Below, piece after piece: positions 5,652-5,701 of a stretch of 5,701 nucleotides of DNA. The stretch covers positions 1 through 5,701 of the forward strand of contig QWRL01000157.1 of NCBI GenBank assembly GCA_003670425.1, given 5' to 3'. The notes under the pieces were generated by a model. It worked only from the letters and a program-made list of their open reading frames with translations, was not told the origin of the DNA and made no database searches. The translations under genes and the position numbers were made by a program. The stretch comes from Chloroflexota bacterium. Its GTDB lineage: Bacteria; Chloroflexota; Anaerolineae; Anaerolineales; UBA11657. Within the stretch, counting starts at the first letter, position 1; each line of letters begins with the position of its first letter.

Positions 5652-5701
5652 CTAGCGCTTGGTATCAGTCCGCGCCAGGTCAGGCAGCAGCTGGATAGCC
5701 G
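5652..5701 (-). CDS. Possible C-terminal end of an upstream gene
   Basis: From the right edge one minus-strand frame is open for 15 full codons and stops at TAG 5652-5654, two bases before the copA ATG (TAGCCATG). The visible end is AIQLLPDLARTDTKR. The charged tail and very tight spacing fit the last codons of an operon partner, which would also explain why copA lacks its own ribosome binding site. The fragment is too short to identify and could be chance. Confidence 0.35.
   Translation of the reverse strand, partial: AIQLLPDLARTDTKR

Overview
All genes I can support lie on the minus strand, so the window reads right to left. The order is: the tail of an unknown gene (right edge), a copper-exporting P1B-type ATPase (copA), an exported L,D-transpeptidase with SH3-like repeats, a CcdA-type thiol-disulfide electron carrier (ccdA), a membrane-anchored TlpA/ResA-type thioredoxin, and a DUF2085 membrane protein that runs off the left edge. 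No rRNA, tRNA, CRISPR array or insertion sequence is visible.

Organism: the sequence is GC-rich, with dense coding and short gaps. The DUF2085 protein, with its CHQFAYRSW and CERDIAIYGG motifs, and the L,D-transpeptidase with tandem SH3-like segments resemble forms I associate with Chloroflexota (Anaerolineae-like, often environmental genomes). This is inference from remembered family appearance, not from a search.

Region by region: 5652-5701 is probably the last codons of an upstream gene that ends 2 bases before copA. copA (3223-5649) has all the motifs of a Cu(I)/Ag(I) ATPase plus two N-terminal metal-binding folds; in the second, both metal-binding cysteines are aspartates. A 47-base gap holds a perfect TATAAT box so close to the next start codon that the L,D-transpeptidase mRNA (2123-3175) would be leaderless or nearly so. 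A 232-base gap follows, with small inverted repeats and a good ribosome binding site for ccdA. ccdA (1102-1890) and the thioredoxin gene (516-1109) overlap by 8 bases and are clearly co-translated. The thioredoxin gene carries two 9-base homopolymers in its C-terminal part. The DUF2085 gene (437 to the left edge) follows after 78 bases, a space that also contains a 30-codon reading frame sharing one base with the thioredoxin stop codon.

How they may work together: CcdA passes cytoplasmic reducing power across the membrane to the TlpA-like protein, which reduces extracytoplasmic thiols (apocytochrome c or copper-site cysteines). CopA sets copper flux across the same membrane. A joint role in copper handling or heme-copper oxidase/cytochrome maturation is plausible but inferred from context only. 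I see no clearly new multi-gene system; the most unusual points are the DxxD metal-binding domain of CopA, the leaderless-type promoter and the homopolymer-rich end of the thioredoxin gene.
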